Part shown: positions 31,338-41,500 of the stretch, piece by piece | Position numbering within the stretch: the first letter of the stretch is position 1 | Layout of the letters: each line of letters begins with the position of its first letter | From: a virus | Virus record (IMG/VR): IMGVR_UViG_3300035703_000006 | Span: 124,001 to 188,000 of that record | Direction: 5' to 3' (one strand) | DNA: 64,000 nucleotides | Notes under the pieces: generated by a model | What the model was told of the DNA's origin: nothing | The model's database searches: none | What the model saw: only the letters and a program-made list of their open reading frames with translations | Program-made: the position numbers and the translations under genes

Positions 31338-33182
31338 ATGGGAGTAGATTATAGAAATATAGATGAATTTTTTGAAAGTATAGGAATATCACAAGATTAT
31401 TATTTGGGGAATTACCCAAAGAGTATTTTTTCAGATTCTTTGACTGAATTGGATGAGTTGCAAAAAAAATCAACAGAAAAAGAAACCACATTATCTGAAA
31501 AGTTTAAAAAAGATTTAAGACAAGATATAAAATTTAAAGAAGAAGAAAAAAAACAAATTGAAAATCAATTAACTTTACTTGATTTAAAAATCGATCAATA
31601 TGATATTTTAATTGGGAATATTGATAAAAAAATTGTTTCTCTAGCAAATGAGATAAATGCTTCCATTAATGAAGTAAAAGTTGCATATGATGCAAGAGTT
31701 GCTGCTGGATGTTCTAATAGTTTATATTGGAATTTAAGCAGACAATCAACATATGAAACATTTGGTGACATAAATGTCACCATAACATTATCAGAATACG
31801 TTGTAGAAGAAAATCCAAGTTTGAGAATAGATTATTCCAAATATGGTGCAAAGTATTATAGAAAACCTCAAAATCAAGACTATGGTTTTTATACCCCCTT
31901 AGATTTTGATGGCAACATTGGAGTAGCAAAAAGTTCACTTACTATTGTGAGTGCGGGTGGAACGAGTGGTATTTTAGTGGGAGATGAAATAATTGATAAC
32001 ATAGATAACCCTATTATATTTTCAAAAGCAAATATCCCATCAGTGGTTGGATTTGGAACTACATTGTCAATAGTATCTTCAATTGATTTTTATGGTTCAA
32101 TTTCTGCAGGTAGTACAATATTATCTGGTGTTGGAACTGGAACTACAACTGGAATATCTACAAATTATGCGATTAATCTTTCTGGAATTTTACCAAATAA
32201 TACAATTATTGTTGGAATTGGAACAACAACGATTTTGCAATCTGATATTTGGAATCCAAATGCTGGTGGTTCTGGCATTGGGGGATTTATATCAACAAGT
32301 GTTGTTGTTGATAGTTTAATTTTAAATCAGTCTGCTATAGTTGGAATTGCGACAACAGAACCTGAAATTTTTAAAGTCGGGACCATTGAAACTTTACCTA
32401 CATTAAATTTAAGTAAAAATTCAATTGGTTCAGGAAGCAGTGCTAATTTCTTAGTTATAAGAAAGACACAAGAAGATGTTTTTGAATTTGATATTAATAA
32501 TAATCCAATTAATCCAATAAAAGTTGGGATTTTAGACAATTCTACCATTGGTGTTGGACATAAACTAGTTAGGGTGAATAACGGAAAACCAGTTGGTCCA
32601 TTTAAATGGGAGGAAGTTTTGGGACCAAAATATGCTCCAGAACCAGAGTGTGGTGCAGGATTTTCAAGATATTATTTTGGCAATAGAAGTTGGCCTTTAA
32701 AAATTACATATACTTACGATCCTGAAGGAATGTTAGTGGGAAGTACAGAAGAATATGCAGAGTTGGGAGATATAATTGCAATTTCTATTGGTTCTACTTC
32801 AAGTGTAAGATATGGTATTGGATACACTGGAACTCCCGGTGGTCCTTATCCAGTTCCTTCTGGTGGATTGGATGGTTCTTATTGTCAACAACTGGCAACT
32901 AATATAACAACCAAAGAAAGCACGAGAGATACAATTATAAGCAGAAATCTTCCACAAATTGATAACTTAATATCATCATCATTAGCTTTGAGAAATACTA
33001 GAGATAGATTGGAGGGTCAAGCATTTTGTCTATTGCAAGGCAAAATTAATTCTCAAGTTGAATTAAATAATTTAAAGAAAGATTTAAATTCTTTAATTAA
33101 AACTGATTTCGCAGAATTTGAGCCAAGTTCATATTACTTTAACAAAGACAATGGAAAATTTAACTCGCAAAATATCCTATAG
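31338..33182 (+). CDS. Virion structural protein with N-terminal coiled coil, 614 aa
   Basis: Residues ~30-110 form an unbroken coiled coil (DELQKKSTEKETTLSEKFKKDL, FKEEEKKQIENQLTLLDLKIDQY), followed by a beta-rich central region with GT/IG repeats (GVGTGTTTGIST, VGIGTTTI) and a C-terminal helical stretch (NLPQIDNLISSSLALRNTRDRLEG, VELNNLKKDLNSLIK). This rod-sheet-rod build is typical of baseplate fibres. No family name is recognised. An AGGAG motif shortly before the ATG is a good ribosome-binding site. It is the last gene of the hub block before the large fibre genes. Confidence 0.6.
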   Translation: MGVDYRNIDEFFESIGISQDYYLGNYPKSIFSDSLTELDELQKKSTEKETTLSEKFKKDLRQDIKFKEEEKKQIENQLTLLDLKIDQYDILIGNIDKKIVSLANEINASINEVKVAYDARVAAGCSNSLYWNLSRQSTYETFGDINVTITLSEYVVEENPSLRIDYSKYGAKYYRKPQNQDYGFYTPLDFDGNIGVAKSSLTIVSAGGTSGILVGDEIIDNIDNPIIFSKANIPSVVGFGTTLSIVSSIDFYGSISAGSTILSGVGTGTTTGISTNYAINLSGILPNNTIIVGIGTTTILQSDIWNPNAGGSGIGGFISTSVVVDSLILNQSAIVGIATTEPEIFKVGTIETLPTLNLSKNSIGSGSSANFLVIRKTQEDVFEFDINNNPINPIKVGILDNSTIGVGHKLVRVNNGKPVGPFKWEEVLGPKYAPEPECGAGFSRYYFGNRSWPLKITYTYDPEGMLVGSTEEYAELGDIIAISIGSTSSVRYGIGYTGTPGGPYPVPSGGLDGSYCQQLATNITTKESTRDTIISRNLPQIDNLISSSLALRNTRDRLEGQAFCLLQGKINSQVELNNLKKDLNSLIKTDFAEFEPSSYYFNKDNGKFNSQNIL

Positions 33183-33230
33183 TATGTTAGCACCTATATA
33201 GTATAACAAAAAAAGTACTAGCAATAAGTA

Positions 33231-36200
33231 ATGGCGGACAGATTTCCACTTATAGCAAATCCAACAACAAAACAGATTGAGGAATTGGCACCTGGGGATA
33301 ATCTCAATCTTCAAAATAGTGGAGTAGTTGGTGCTACTACAATCACTGCAAATAAATTTATTGGAAATCTTGAAGGTAATGCAACAAGTTCAGATACATT
33401 AAATAACGCAGCAAATATTTCTGCAGGTACAATTAGTAGTTCAAGATTATCTGGAACTTACAATATAAATGTAACTACAGCAACTAACCTATCAAATGCA
33501 GCAAATATTTCTGCAGGAACTATCAGCAGTGCAAGGTTATCTGGACATTATCCAATTTCTGTTGACTCTGCATCTTCATCTGATGCTTTGACTAATGCTT
33601 CAAATATTACAGGAGGAATACTTCCTTTTGGAAGACTATCTGGATTTTATAATATATCTGTAGGAGTAGCAAATACTGCGAATATTATTACTCCAGGAAG
33701 TTTTCAAAATATTGACATTGGTGGAAATGCTGCGACTGCTACTACAGCAACAAACCTTTCGGGTGGAGTGGTATCAGGCACTAATTTAAATATTACTGGG
33801 ATTGGAACAATAAATTCTTTAGGTGTTTCTGGTCTTACGACAACAACAAGTTTAAGTGTAACTAATCTAGCATCAATTGGATTTGCAAGTGTAGGTATTG
33901 CAACAATTGGATTTGGAACATTTACGAATATTAGAGTATCAAGTGCTGCTACCATTGGATTTTTAACAGCAACCAATGTTCGTGTTTCTGGAACTGCTAC
34001 TGTTGGCCTTTTAACAGCAACTAATTTAAATTCACCCAATGCAACTTTAGGAATTGTTACTGCAAGCACAATAACTGGAGTAAATACATTATCTGCGTAT
34101 GATTCTACACTTGATTTTATTAATAATACAAGAATTACGTCAAATCTATTAGTTGGAACTGCAGCATCTATTGGAATTGCAACAATAGGATTTGGGACTT
34201 TTACTAATGTTCAAGTATCAGGAATATTAACAGCAGGAACATTTTCTGGTAATTTTAGTGGAGGAATAGTTGCTACTGCTGCTTCTATTGGAATTGCAAC
34301 TATCAATTATGCAAATATTGGATTTACATCAGTTGGTGTTGCTACTATTGGATTTGCATCAGTTGGTGTTGCTACTATTGGATTTTTGACAGCAACCAAT
34401 GTTCGTGTTTCTGGAACTGCTACTGTTGGTTTTTTAACAGCAACAACAATTTACTCTAATACTTATCTTGGAAGTGGAGCAACTTTAGTTGGAATCGTAA
34501 CTCAAATTAATGTTGGAACAGGTCTTACAATATCATCAACGCAAACATCAGGAAAAGGAATAGTTAACGTAGGAATTCGCACTACTATAGGAAAAACAAT
34601 CTTTGTTTCTTTTGGAGGTGATGATTCAAATACTGGATTGTTAAACAATGATGCAAAGAAAACAATAAAAGCAGCAGCAGCACTTGCTTTACCTGGAGAC
34701 ACGATTAAAGTTTTTCCAGGAACTTATGTTGAAAATAATCCAATTATATTGTCAAAAAATGTTTCTATTGAAGGAACAGAATTACGTAACTGCCTAATTT
34801 CACCACAAAATACTGGACTTGATTTATTTCATGTTAATGATGGTGTTCATATTACCGACTTAAGTTTTGTTGGTGCTGCAGCAACAAATGGAGCAGCAGT
34901 AATAGCACTTCAACCACTTGCGGGAGTTTCTACTCATAGATTTTTTGATGCAGCAAGAATGATTCGTATGAATCTTGATTTTATTGTTTCAGAAAGCGTA
35001 GGATATCTAACCAGCACAGATTACAGAAATCCAGCATTTACGATTGGTATAGGTACAATCGGAACTGCTAAGGAATATATTTCGGGAATATTTAAAGCAG
35101 TTTGCCACGATATTACTAGAGGTGGTAACTCAAATTGTGTAGGGGCAGGGAAATCATACTATAATCAAACAGGAACACTTGAAAATATTGTCGGTGTCAA
35201 AACTGAAATGATTGATGTTTTAAATTATGCTGCAGGAATTGCAAAGTCTTGTATTAATAATGTTTCTTTTGCAAAAACAAGTGGTGGAAATTACCAATCA
35301 TATTATACGCAAGTAAAGGATGTTTCAATTCAGGCAGATACAGCAACTGGATCTAATACTAATTTAAACTCCTGTTCAAATGTGATTTCTGCGTTATATT
35401 CGTGTGTTGGAATTGTAACTACAATTATTAGAAACGGATTCAGTGCTCTTGGTGGAGCAGGAATTAATACAACATTACCATCAGCATATGATGGGCAAAC
35501 AAGTAATAATTGGTCCAGCACAAAACTTGAAGGGACGACTTTCTCACCTGGGGTTGGTATTATTTCAAAGGGTCCTTACATTCGTAACTGCACAAATTTC
35601 ATACCAAATAGCATCGGATTAAAGGTAAATGGATTTGATGCAGAACCAGGTTTTGATATTGATAATGGAATTCAAGGTTCTATGAGTGTTGATTCTTATA
35701 CTCAATATAATCAAGGTGGAATTGGAGTTTCAATTACTAATGGTGGTTATGCTCAATTAGTATCCATCTTTACAATTTGTGATGATATTGCAATTTATAC
35801 ATCTTCTGGTGGTCAATGTGATCTTACTAATTCCAACTCTTCATTTGGGACTTATGGATTGTATTCAAATGGGGTCGGAGATTATACGAGTAGATCTATT
35901 TTTAGATATACAGGAACTGCAACTACAACAGCAAATTCAAATCAAAATGTAATTTCGGTGTCTGGTCTTGGAACTAATAGACCTTACCAAGGACAAGCAA
36001 TTTATTTTGGAAATTTATATTATTCTGTTGAATCTATAAATGTTACTAATGGTGGTTCTGGATATACTTCTGAACCGATTGTAACTATTGATGCCCCATC
36101 TGGTCCAAATGGAATTAGAGCAGAAGCATTTCCAGTAGTTCAAAACGGAAGTGTAGTCTCAATTAATATCATTAGTACTGGAAATCAATATTTGACTGCA

Positions 36201-36662
36201 CCGAATGTAACAATTAGTGGTCCTGGAGCAGGAACAACCGCAACTGCAACCGCAAATCTTTCCCCAATATATTATAAAGTTGATAGTGCTACTTTACCAT
36301 CTTCAGGTATTTCTACTATCACATTAACTGAGAATCTAAATAATACCATCAGTGCAGGAACAACTGCTTATTTCTCAAGAATGAGTTTACAAGTTGCTTC
36401 TACAATATCATTTGAGTATATCGGAGCAGGAAATGCTATTGAATCTGCTAGACCATCTAAAGGTGGTGTAACAATACAAGAGAATGAAGTTGTAAGAACA
36501 AATGGTGGAGAAGTTGTTTATACAAGCACTGACCAATCAGGAAACTTTAGAATTGGTGAAGGAGTGGTGATTAACCAATTAACAGGAACAATTACTGGAA
36601 GATCCTTTAGTCAAAGTTTGTTAAATACAGTAACACCTTTACTTATTGCACTAGGAAAATAA
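33231..36662 (+). CDS. Large tail-fibre protein with beta-helix domain (cassette 1)
   Basis: A 1143-residue fibre protein. Residues 1 to ~445 are repetitive, with units such as NAANISAGTISSSRLSG and ATIGFLTATNVRVSGTATVG. From ~454 the sequence is a right-handed beta-helix of pectate-lyase type (IFVSFGGDDSNTG..., PGDTIKVFPGTYVENNPIILSKNVSIEG). Later come the FIPNSIGLKV...SYTQYNQGGIGVSITNGGYAQLVS segment and a C-terminal RIGEGVVINQLTGTITG. The whole C-terminal half is repeated in the gene at 53461. It may bind or degrade host surface polysaccharide, though no catalytic residues can be assigned. Confidence 0.7.
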   Translation: MADRFPLIANPTTKQIEELAPGDNLNLQNSGVVGATTITANKFIGNLEGNATSSDTLNNAANISAGTISSSRLSGTYNINVTTATNLSNAANISAGTISSARLSGHYPISVDSASSSDALTNASNITGGILPFGRLSGFYNISVGVANTANIITPGSFQNIDIGGNAATATTATNLSGGVVSGTNLNITGIGTINSLGVSGLTTTTSLSVTNLASIGFASVGIATIGFGTFTNIRVSSAATIGFLTATNVRVSGTATVGLLTATNLNSPNATLGIVTASTITGVNTLSAYDSTLDFINNTRITSNLLVGTAASIGIATIGFGTFTNVQVSGILTAGTFSGNFSGGIVATAASIGIATINYANIGFTSVGVATIGFASVGVATIGFLTATNVRVSGTATVGFLTATTIYSNTYLGSGATLVGIVTQINVGTGLTISSTQTSGKGIVNVGIRTTIGKTIFVSFGGDDSNTGLLNNDAKKTIKAAAALALPGDTIKVFPGTYVENNPIILSKNVSIEGTELRNCLISPQNTGLDLFHVNDGVHITDLSFVGAAATNGAAVIALQPLAGVSTHRFFDAARMIRMNLDFIVSESVGYLTSTDYRNPAFTIGIGTIGTAKEYISGIFKAVCHDITRGGNSNCVGAGKSYYNQTGTLENIVGVKTEMIDVLNYAAGIAKSCINNVSFAKTSGGNYQSYYTQVKDVSIQADTATGSNTNLNSCSNVISALYSCVGIVTTIIRNGFSALGGAGINTTLPSAYDGQTSNNWSSTKLEGTTFSPGVGIISKGPYIRNCTNFIPNSIGLKVNGFDAEPGFDIDNGIQGSMSVDSYTQYNQGGIGVSITNGGYAQLVSIFTICDDIAIYTSSGGQCDLTNSNSSFGTYGLYSNGVGDYTSRSIFRYTGTATTTANSNQNVISVSGLGTNRPYQGQAIYFGNLYYSVESINVTNGGSGYTSEPIVTIDAPSGPNGIRAEAFPVVQNGSVVSINIISTGNQYLTAPNVTISGPGAGTTATATANLSPIYYKVDSATLPSSGISTITLTENLNNTISAGTTAYFSRMSLQVASTISFEYIGAGNAIESARPSKGGVTIQENEVVRTNGGEVVYTSTDQSGNFRIGEGVVINQLTGTITGRSFSQSLLNTVTPLLIALGK
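33958..34443 (+). repeat. Dispersed ~60-base direct repeats in the first fibre gene
   Basis: Near-identical copies at about 33958-34020 and 34383-34443 encode FLTATNVRVSGTATVGxLTAT; a shorter repeat ATTGGATTTGCATCAGTTGG lies between (34340-34380 region). Such identity favours recombination inside the gene. Confidence 0.75.
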
Positions 36663-36663
36663 A

Positions 36664-37017
36664 ATGGCAGTAGTAGCACTTAATACATTTAAAACAGTAA
36701 GGAAGTCATTAACAACTTCTAATGTTGGAATTTATACTTGTCCATCTGGAGTTGCTTCCATTGTAATTCTAGCACAAGTTACTAATGTTTCTGCAGGAAC
36801 AACTACTTATACAGTCTCTGCTGTTCATTCAAGAAGCACAGAATCTCCAACTGACTATAAATTTGCAAATAATGTCTCTGTTCCACCAAATGATTCCGTA
36901 AATTTAATTCCAGATGGAAGACTTGTTTTAGAGACAGGTGATGTTATCAAGGTTTCATCTAATTCAAATGATGAAATGAATATTGTATTAAGTGTTTTAG
37001 AAACTGCTAAGGGATAA
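36664..37017 (+). CDS. Small virion protein, 117 aa (cassette 1)
   Basis: It starts two bases after the large fibre gene. The sequence is a single small beta-sandwich-like domain (MAVVALNTFKTVRKSLTTSN, YTCPSGVASIVILAQVTNVSAG, NLIPDGRLVLETGDVIKVSSNSNDEMNIVLSVLE). It has a clear paralogue at 55251-55580 with the same layout (ILAQVxN, LVLESGDKLVISGSN), also directly behind a beta-helix fibre. It is probably an accessory or connector protein of the fibre. No recognised family name. Confidence 0.65.
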   Translation: MAVVALNTFKTVRKSLTTSNVGIYTCPSGVASIVILAQVTNVSAGTTTYTVSAVHSRSTESPTDYKFANNVSVPPNDSVNLIPDGRLVLETGDVIKVSSNSNDEMNIVLSVLETAKG

Positions 37018-37022
37018 TTTAA

Positions 37023-38465
37023 ATGTATAATTATACTTCTGGAAGAGTAAAAAAAGAAAGTAGAGTTGGATTAACATCAGATAGATATGAGTTTTTAGCA
37101 TTAAATCAAGCTGAACCCGATCTTGGAGATCCACTTGTAGGTCCCTCTTCTATTGGTGCAAATCCATCACCACCTTCGGTATCAGGGGATCAATATTTGC
37201 TTGTTGCTAATAAAAATAATCCAGGAAAGAGATATTGGATTGCATCTTCTCAGGTACTGACTGGTGGTTTAATACCTGGTTCTTTTACTGTTTTTGATGA
37301 CAACATTCAAGTAGGTGCGGCAAATAGTTTTAATGTTTTTAACTTAGTTGGTGATATTGTATCCGTAGATCCCGTTGGTTCAGGTGTTTCCGATCAAACT
37401 GGTATCGCAACAATTAGATTTTCACTAAAAGCGCCTGGTCAAGCAAATCAAATAATGTATCACGGAAGTGGTAATTTAATCAAAGCAGCAAGTGGATTCG
37501 TTTATTCGTCAGGAAATATTGGAATCGGAAGTAATTCACCTACAGAATTACTAGATGTAAGTGGAAATGGAAAGTTTCTTGGATCTGTAACTGCCTCAAA
37601 TTTTGTTGGTGATTTAACTGGCACAGCATCATTTGCATCTGGATTCAGCACAACAGCAAATATTAACACTTCGGGTATTATAACTGCCTCTAGTTTCGTA
37701 GGAAATCTGATAGGAGAGGCAACTGGATTAAGTACAACATCAAGTATTAATACTTCAGGTATTATAACTGCTTCTAGTTTTGTTGGTAATGTTACTGGTA
37801 CAGCAACCACAGCAACTACAGCACTTGGTGTATCAACAACAATTAATATCAATACTAGTGGTATTATAACTGCTTCTAGTTTTGTTGGTAATGTTACTGG
37901 TACAACAACTACAGCAACTACAGCACTTGGTGTATCAACAACAATTAATATAAACACTTCAGGTATTATAACTGCTTTTAGTTTTGTTGGTAACTTAACT
38001 GGTACAGCAACCACAGCAACCACTTCAACAAATGTAATTGGTGGAATTGCTTCGGTAACATCTTTGAGTGTTTCTGGAGTAACTACAATTGGAACAGCAT
38101 CTACTACTACAAATACTCCATTGCAAGTTGAAACTTATGGAGTAAAAACTGGAACTGGTAGTTTTATTGCTTCTGTTGGTATTACTACAACAATAGATTC
38201 ATTCTCAATCATAGATACAGATTTTAAACTCGTTGAGTATTCTGTGCATATTGGATTTAGTAGTAGTATTCAAGTACAAAAAGTTTTGATTATGCAAGAT
38301 GGCATTGATGCAAATGCAGAATCTTATGGAATTATGTACAATAAGAATGCATTAGTTTCAATTGGTGCAACTTTAGATGGAAGTAATTGCAAATTACAGG
38401 TTATTCCTCAATCTGGAGTAAATGGTTTGACTACTTATAGATTTGTAAGAGGAAGTTTATTGTAA
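37023..38465 (+). CDS. Repetitive tail-fibre protein, 480 aa
   Basis: It starts five bases after the small virion protein. The N-terminal ~165 residues (NYTSGRVKKESRVGLTSDRYEFLALNQAEPDLG..., LLVANKNNPGKRYWIASSQVL) form a cyanophage fibre attachment type; residues ~214-330 consist of 34-residue repeats of NTSGIITASSFVGN, then VTGTATTATTALGV. The C-terminal part (IIDTDFKLVEYSVHIGFSSSIQVQKVLIMQDG) is a compact beta domain. The repeat module also occurs in the next gene. This gene has no counterpart in the second cassette at 53461. Confidence 0.65.
   Translation: MYNYTSGRVKKESRVGLTSDRYEFLALNQAEPDLGDPLVGPSSIGANPSPPSVSGDQYLLVANKNNPGKRYWIASSQVLTGGLIPGSFTVFDDNIQVGAANSFNVFNLVGDIVSVDPVGSGVSDQTGIATIRFSLKAPGQANQIMYHGSGNLIKAASGFVYSSGNIGIGSNSPTELLDVSGNGKFLGSVTASNFVGDLTGTASFASGFSTTANINTSGIITASSFVGNLIGEATGLSTTSSINTSGIITASSFVGNVTGTATTATTALGVSTTININTSGIITASSFVGNVTGTTTTATTALGVSTTININTSGIITAFSFVGNLTGTATTATTSTNVIGGIASVTSLSVSGVTTIGTASTTTNTPLQVETYGVKTGTGSFIASVGITTTIDSFSIIDTDFKLVEYSVHIGFSSSIQVQKVLIMQDGIDANAESYGIMYNKNALVSIGATLDGSNCKLQVIPQSGVNGLTTYRFVRGSLL
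37665..38022 (+). repeat. 102-base tandem repeats in the 480-aa fibre gene
   Basis: Copies start at 37665, 37749, 37851 and 37953. The last three are exactly 102 bases apart and differ at few positions; the first spacing is 84 bases. Each encodes the NTSGIITASSFVGN module. Confidence 0.8.
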
Positions 38466-38489
38466 TTATTTTATCATTTCAAATGAAAA

Positions 38490-38497
38490 CATAAATA
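38490..38497 (+). promoter_or_regulatory. Late-promoter-like CATAAATA
   Basis: In the 45-base gap before the collagen-like fibre gene, 14 bases from its ATG. Confidence 0.4.
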
Positions 38498-38510
38498 CTT
38501 TAAAACTCTC

Positions 38511-41500
38511 ATGGCAGATAAAAGTTTCGGTTTAAATCAATTAAATTTTACTGGAATAGCAGGAACTTCATTAATTGAAAGTGAGAGTGGGTTGCAGATA
38601 AATTCACCTTCAGTTTCTATTAGTACTGATCTTTCTATTGGTGGAAAGGTTAATTCTAATTTAATTATTTCAAGTTCTTATTCTGTTGGCATTGGTTCTA
38701 CTCAACCACAACAAAAACTTGATGTTGTAGGAAATATAAACGTCTCAGGTTCCATAACCGCAACTTCTTTTGTCGGTTCTGGGACCAATCTCACTGGAGT
38801 AGCAAGAAATACCATAACAGCAATTGATGAGAATATTTATTATTATCCAATCTTTACTCCGTCAAATGCAAGTGCTGGAACTTATTCAACAATTGCAATA
38901 CCATCAGATAAAATTACTTATAATCCATCTGGTTTGATTGGAATTGGAACCAGTACTCCAAATTATAATATAGATGTTGTTGGGACTGGAAGATTTACAG
39001 GAAATTTAATTGCATCAACATTTATAGGTAGTTTAACTGGTACAGCAACCACTGCTTCCAGTTTAACGTCAACAGCAAGTGTCAATACATCAGGCATTAT
39101 AACTGCTTCTAGTTTTGTAGGTAACTTAACAGGTACAGCAACTGCAGCAGTTGGTTTAGGCACAACATCAAGTATTAATACTTCTGGTATTATAACTGCT
39201 TCTACTTTTGTAGGTAACTTAACAGGTACAGCAACTACAGCAACTTCTCTTGCCGATGCTTCTAATATTACCACAGGAACTATTAGTAGTTCTAGACTTA
39301 GTGGTTCTTATGGTATTTCTATAACAGGAACAGCAACTTCTCTTGCCGATGCTTCTAATATTACCACAGGAACTATTAGTAGTTCTAGACTTAGTGGTTC
39401 TTATGGTATTAATATTACTGGAACAGCAAATACTCTTGCTGATGCAGCAAACATAACTACTGGTACTATTAGTAGTTCTAGATTATCAGGGAGTTATGGA
39501 ATTTCTATAACAGGAACAGCAAATACTCTTGCTGATGCAGCAAACATAACTACTGGTACTATTAGTAGTTCTAGATTATCAGGGAGTTATGGAATTTCTA
39601 TAACAGGAACAGCAAATGCTCTTGATGATGCAGCAAACATAACTACTGGTACTATAAATTCATCAAGACTTAGTGGTTCTTATGGCATCAATATTACAGG
39701 AACAGCAGCTACAGCAACTACAGCACTTGGTGTATCAACAACAATTAATATCAACACTTCAGGTATCATAACTGCCACAACTTTTAGAGTTGGGACTAGT
39801 GCAACTGAATCAATTGGAATCACCACAAATATTATTAATGGTGGAAATTTATTACTTATAAATCCTGCTACAATTGGAGTTTCTACAGGAACAGTAAGGA
39901 TACTTGGAAACTTAATTGTTGAAGGAACTACATCTACTACTCAAGAATTAGTTTTAACTTCTAGTGATAAGCTCATTGCAATTGCAAGTACAGTTGGTAC
40001 TATTATTGATTTAGATGGGGCAGGAATAGGTATAGGATCTACATCAATAAGAAAGTTTATAAGATGGAATTATGGTTCAAGTTCTTTAAAATCTTCTGAA
40101 AACTGGAATTTAGATTCAGGAAAAGCATATCAAATCAATGACACTTCGGTTCTTACATCAACTGCCTTAGGTTCTGGTGTTACTATATCAAGTCTTAGAA
40201 GTGTTAGTTCTGGAATCATAACTGATAGAACGGAACTCACTTCAGGTCAAGTTTCTTCTGGTGATTATATATTAATTTACGACGTAAGTGATCCCACAAA
40301 CTTGAAGAAAGCAACAATACAAAATGCTGCACTTCAGGGACTTCAGGGAACACAGGGCACTCAAGGTGCTCAAGGACTTCAGGGAACACAGGGCACTCAA
40401 GGTGCTCAAGGACTTCAGGGAACACAGGGCACTCAAGGTGCTCAAGGAACACAAGGAACACAAGGAACACAAGGTCTTCAGGGTACTCAAGGTACACAAG
40501 GGACACAAGGTCTTCAGGGTACTCAAGGTACACAAGGGACACAAGGTCTTCAGGGTACTCAAGGTACACAAGGGACACAAGGTCTTCAGGGTACTCAAGG
40601 TACTCAGGGAACTCAAGGTACACAGGGAACTCAAGGAACACAGGGTACTCAAGGAACTCAAGGTACACAGGGAACTCAAGGTACACAGGGTACTCAAGGT
40701 CTCCAAGGTTTACAGGGCACACAGGGAACTCAAGGTACTCAAGGTCTCCAAGGAACTCAGGGCACTCAAGGTACTCAAGGAAGACAGGGAACTCAAGGAA
40801 GACAGGGAACTCAAGGTCTTCAGGGAACTAGTGGATCTAATGGAACTAGTGGTTCTTCTAATTGGATTCCAGTTTTAGTTAATGTAACGCAAGATTCTTC
40901 AAATCCATCAACATTTACAAAAACTGGAGCTGGAGGAACTGATGCAAATTGGGATGCTTCAGTTTATTCAGAGCAAGGTTTTGTTCTTGGTGCTTATGTG
41001 TCCACAAAAATATCATCAACAAGTGGAAGTGCCATAATTGGATTAGGAACTAATCCATCATTATCAAATGACACACTTATCAATTACGGATTATATCTTG
41101 ATAGTGGAACTTTGAAATCTATTGAAAATAACTCTCAAACTGGTCTTGGGACAACTTATGATATAACTGACGTTTTATCAGTTACTTATGATGGTGCAAA
41201 CGTTAGATATTATAAAAATTCATCTTTATTGAGAACTGTTTCTCGTTCTTTTGGTGATGCTTTATATTTGGATAGTTCTATCTATAGTACAGGTCTTGCC
41301 TTTAACAATCTTGTTTTTGGTCCCATGGGACCTCAGGGTACTCAAGGTCTCCAAGGTACTCAAGGAACTCAAGGTCTTCAGGGACTTCAAGGTACACAGG
41401 GAACTCAAGGAACTCAGGGAACTCAGGGAACTCAGGGAACTCAAGGTACACAGGGAACTCAAGGTCTCCAAGGTTTACAGGGAACTCAAGGAACTCAAGG

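Noticed and set aside
33231-36662. CRISPR-like spacing from the short repeats in fibre genes
   Set aside because: The repeats are coding, in frame and not separated by unique spacers of fixed length.
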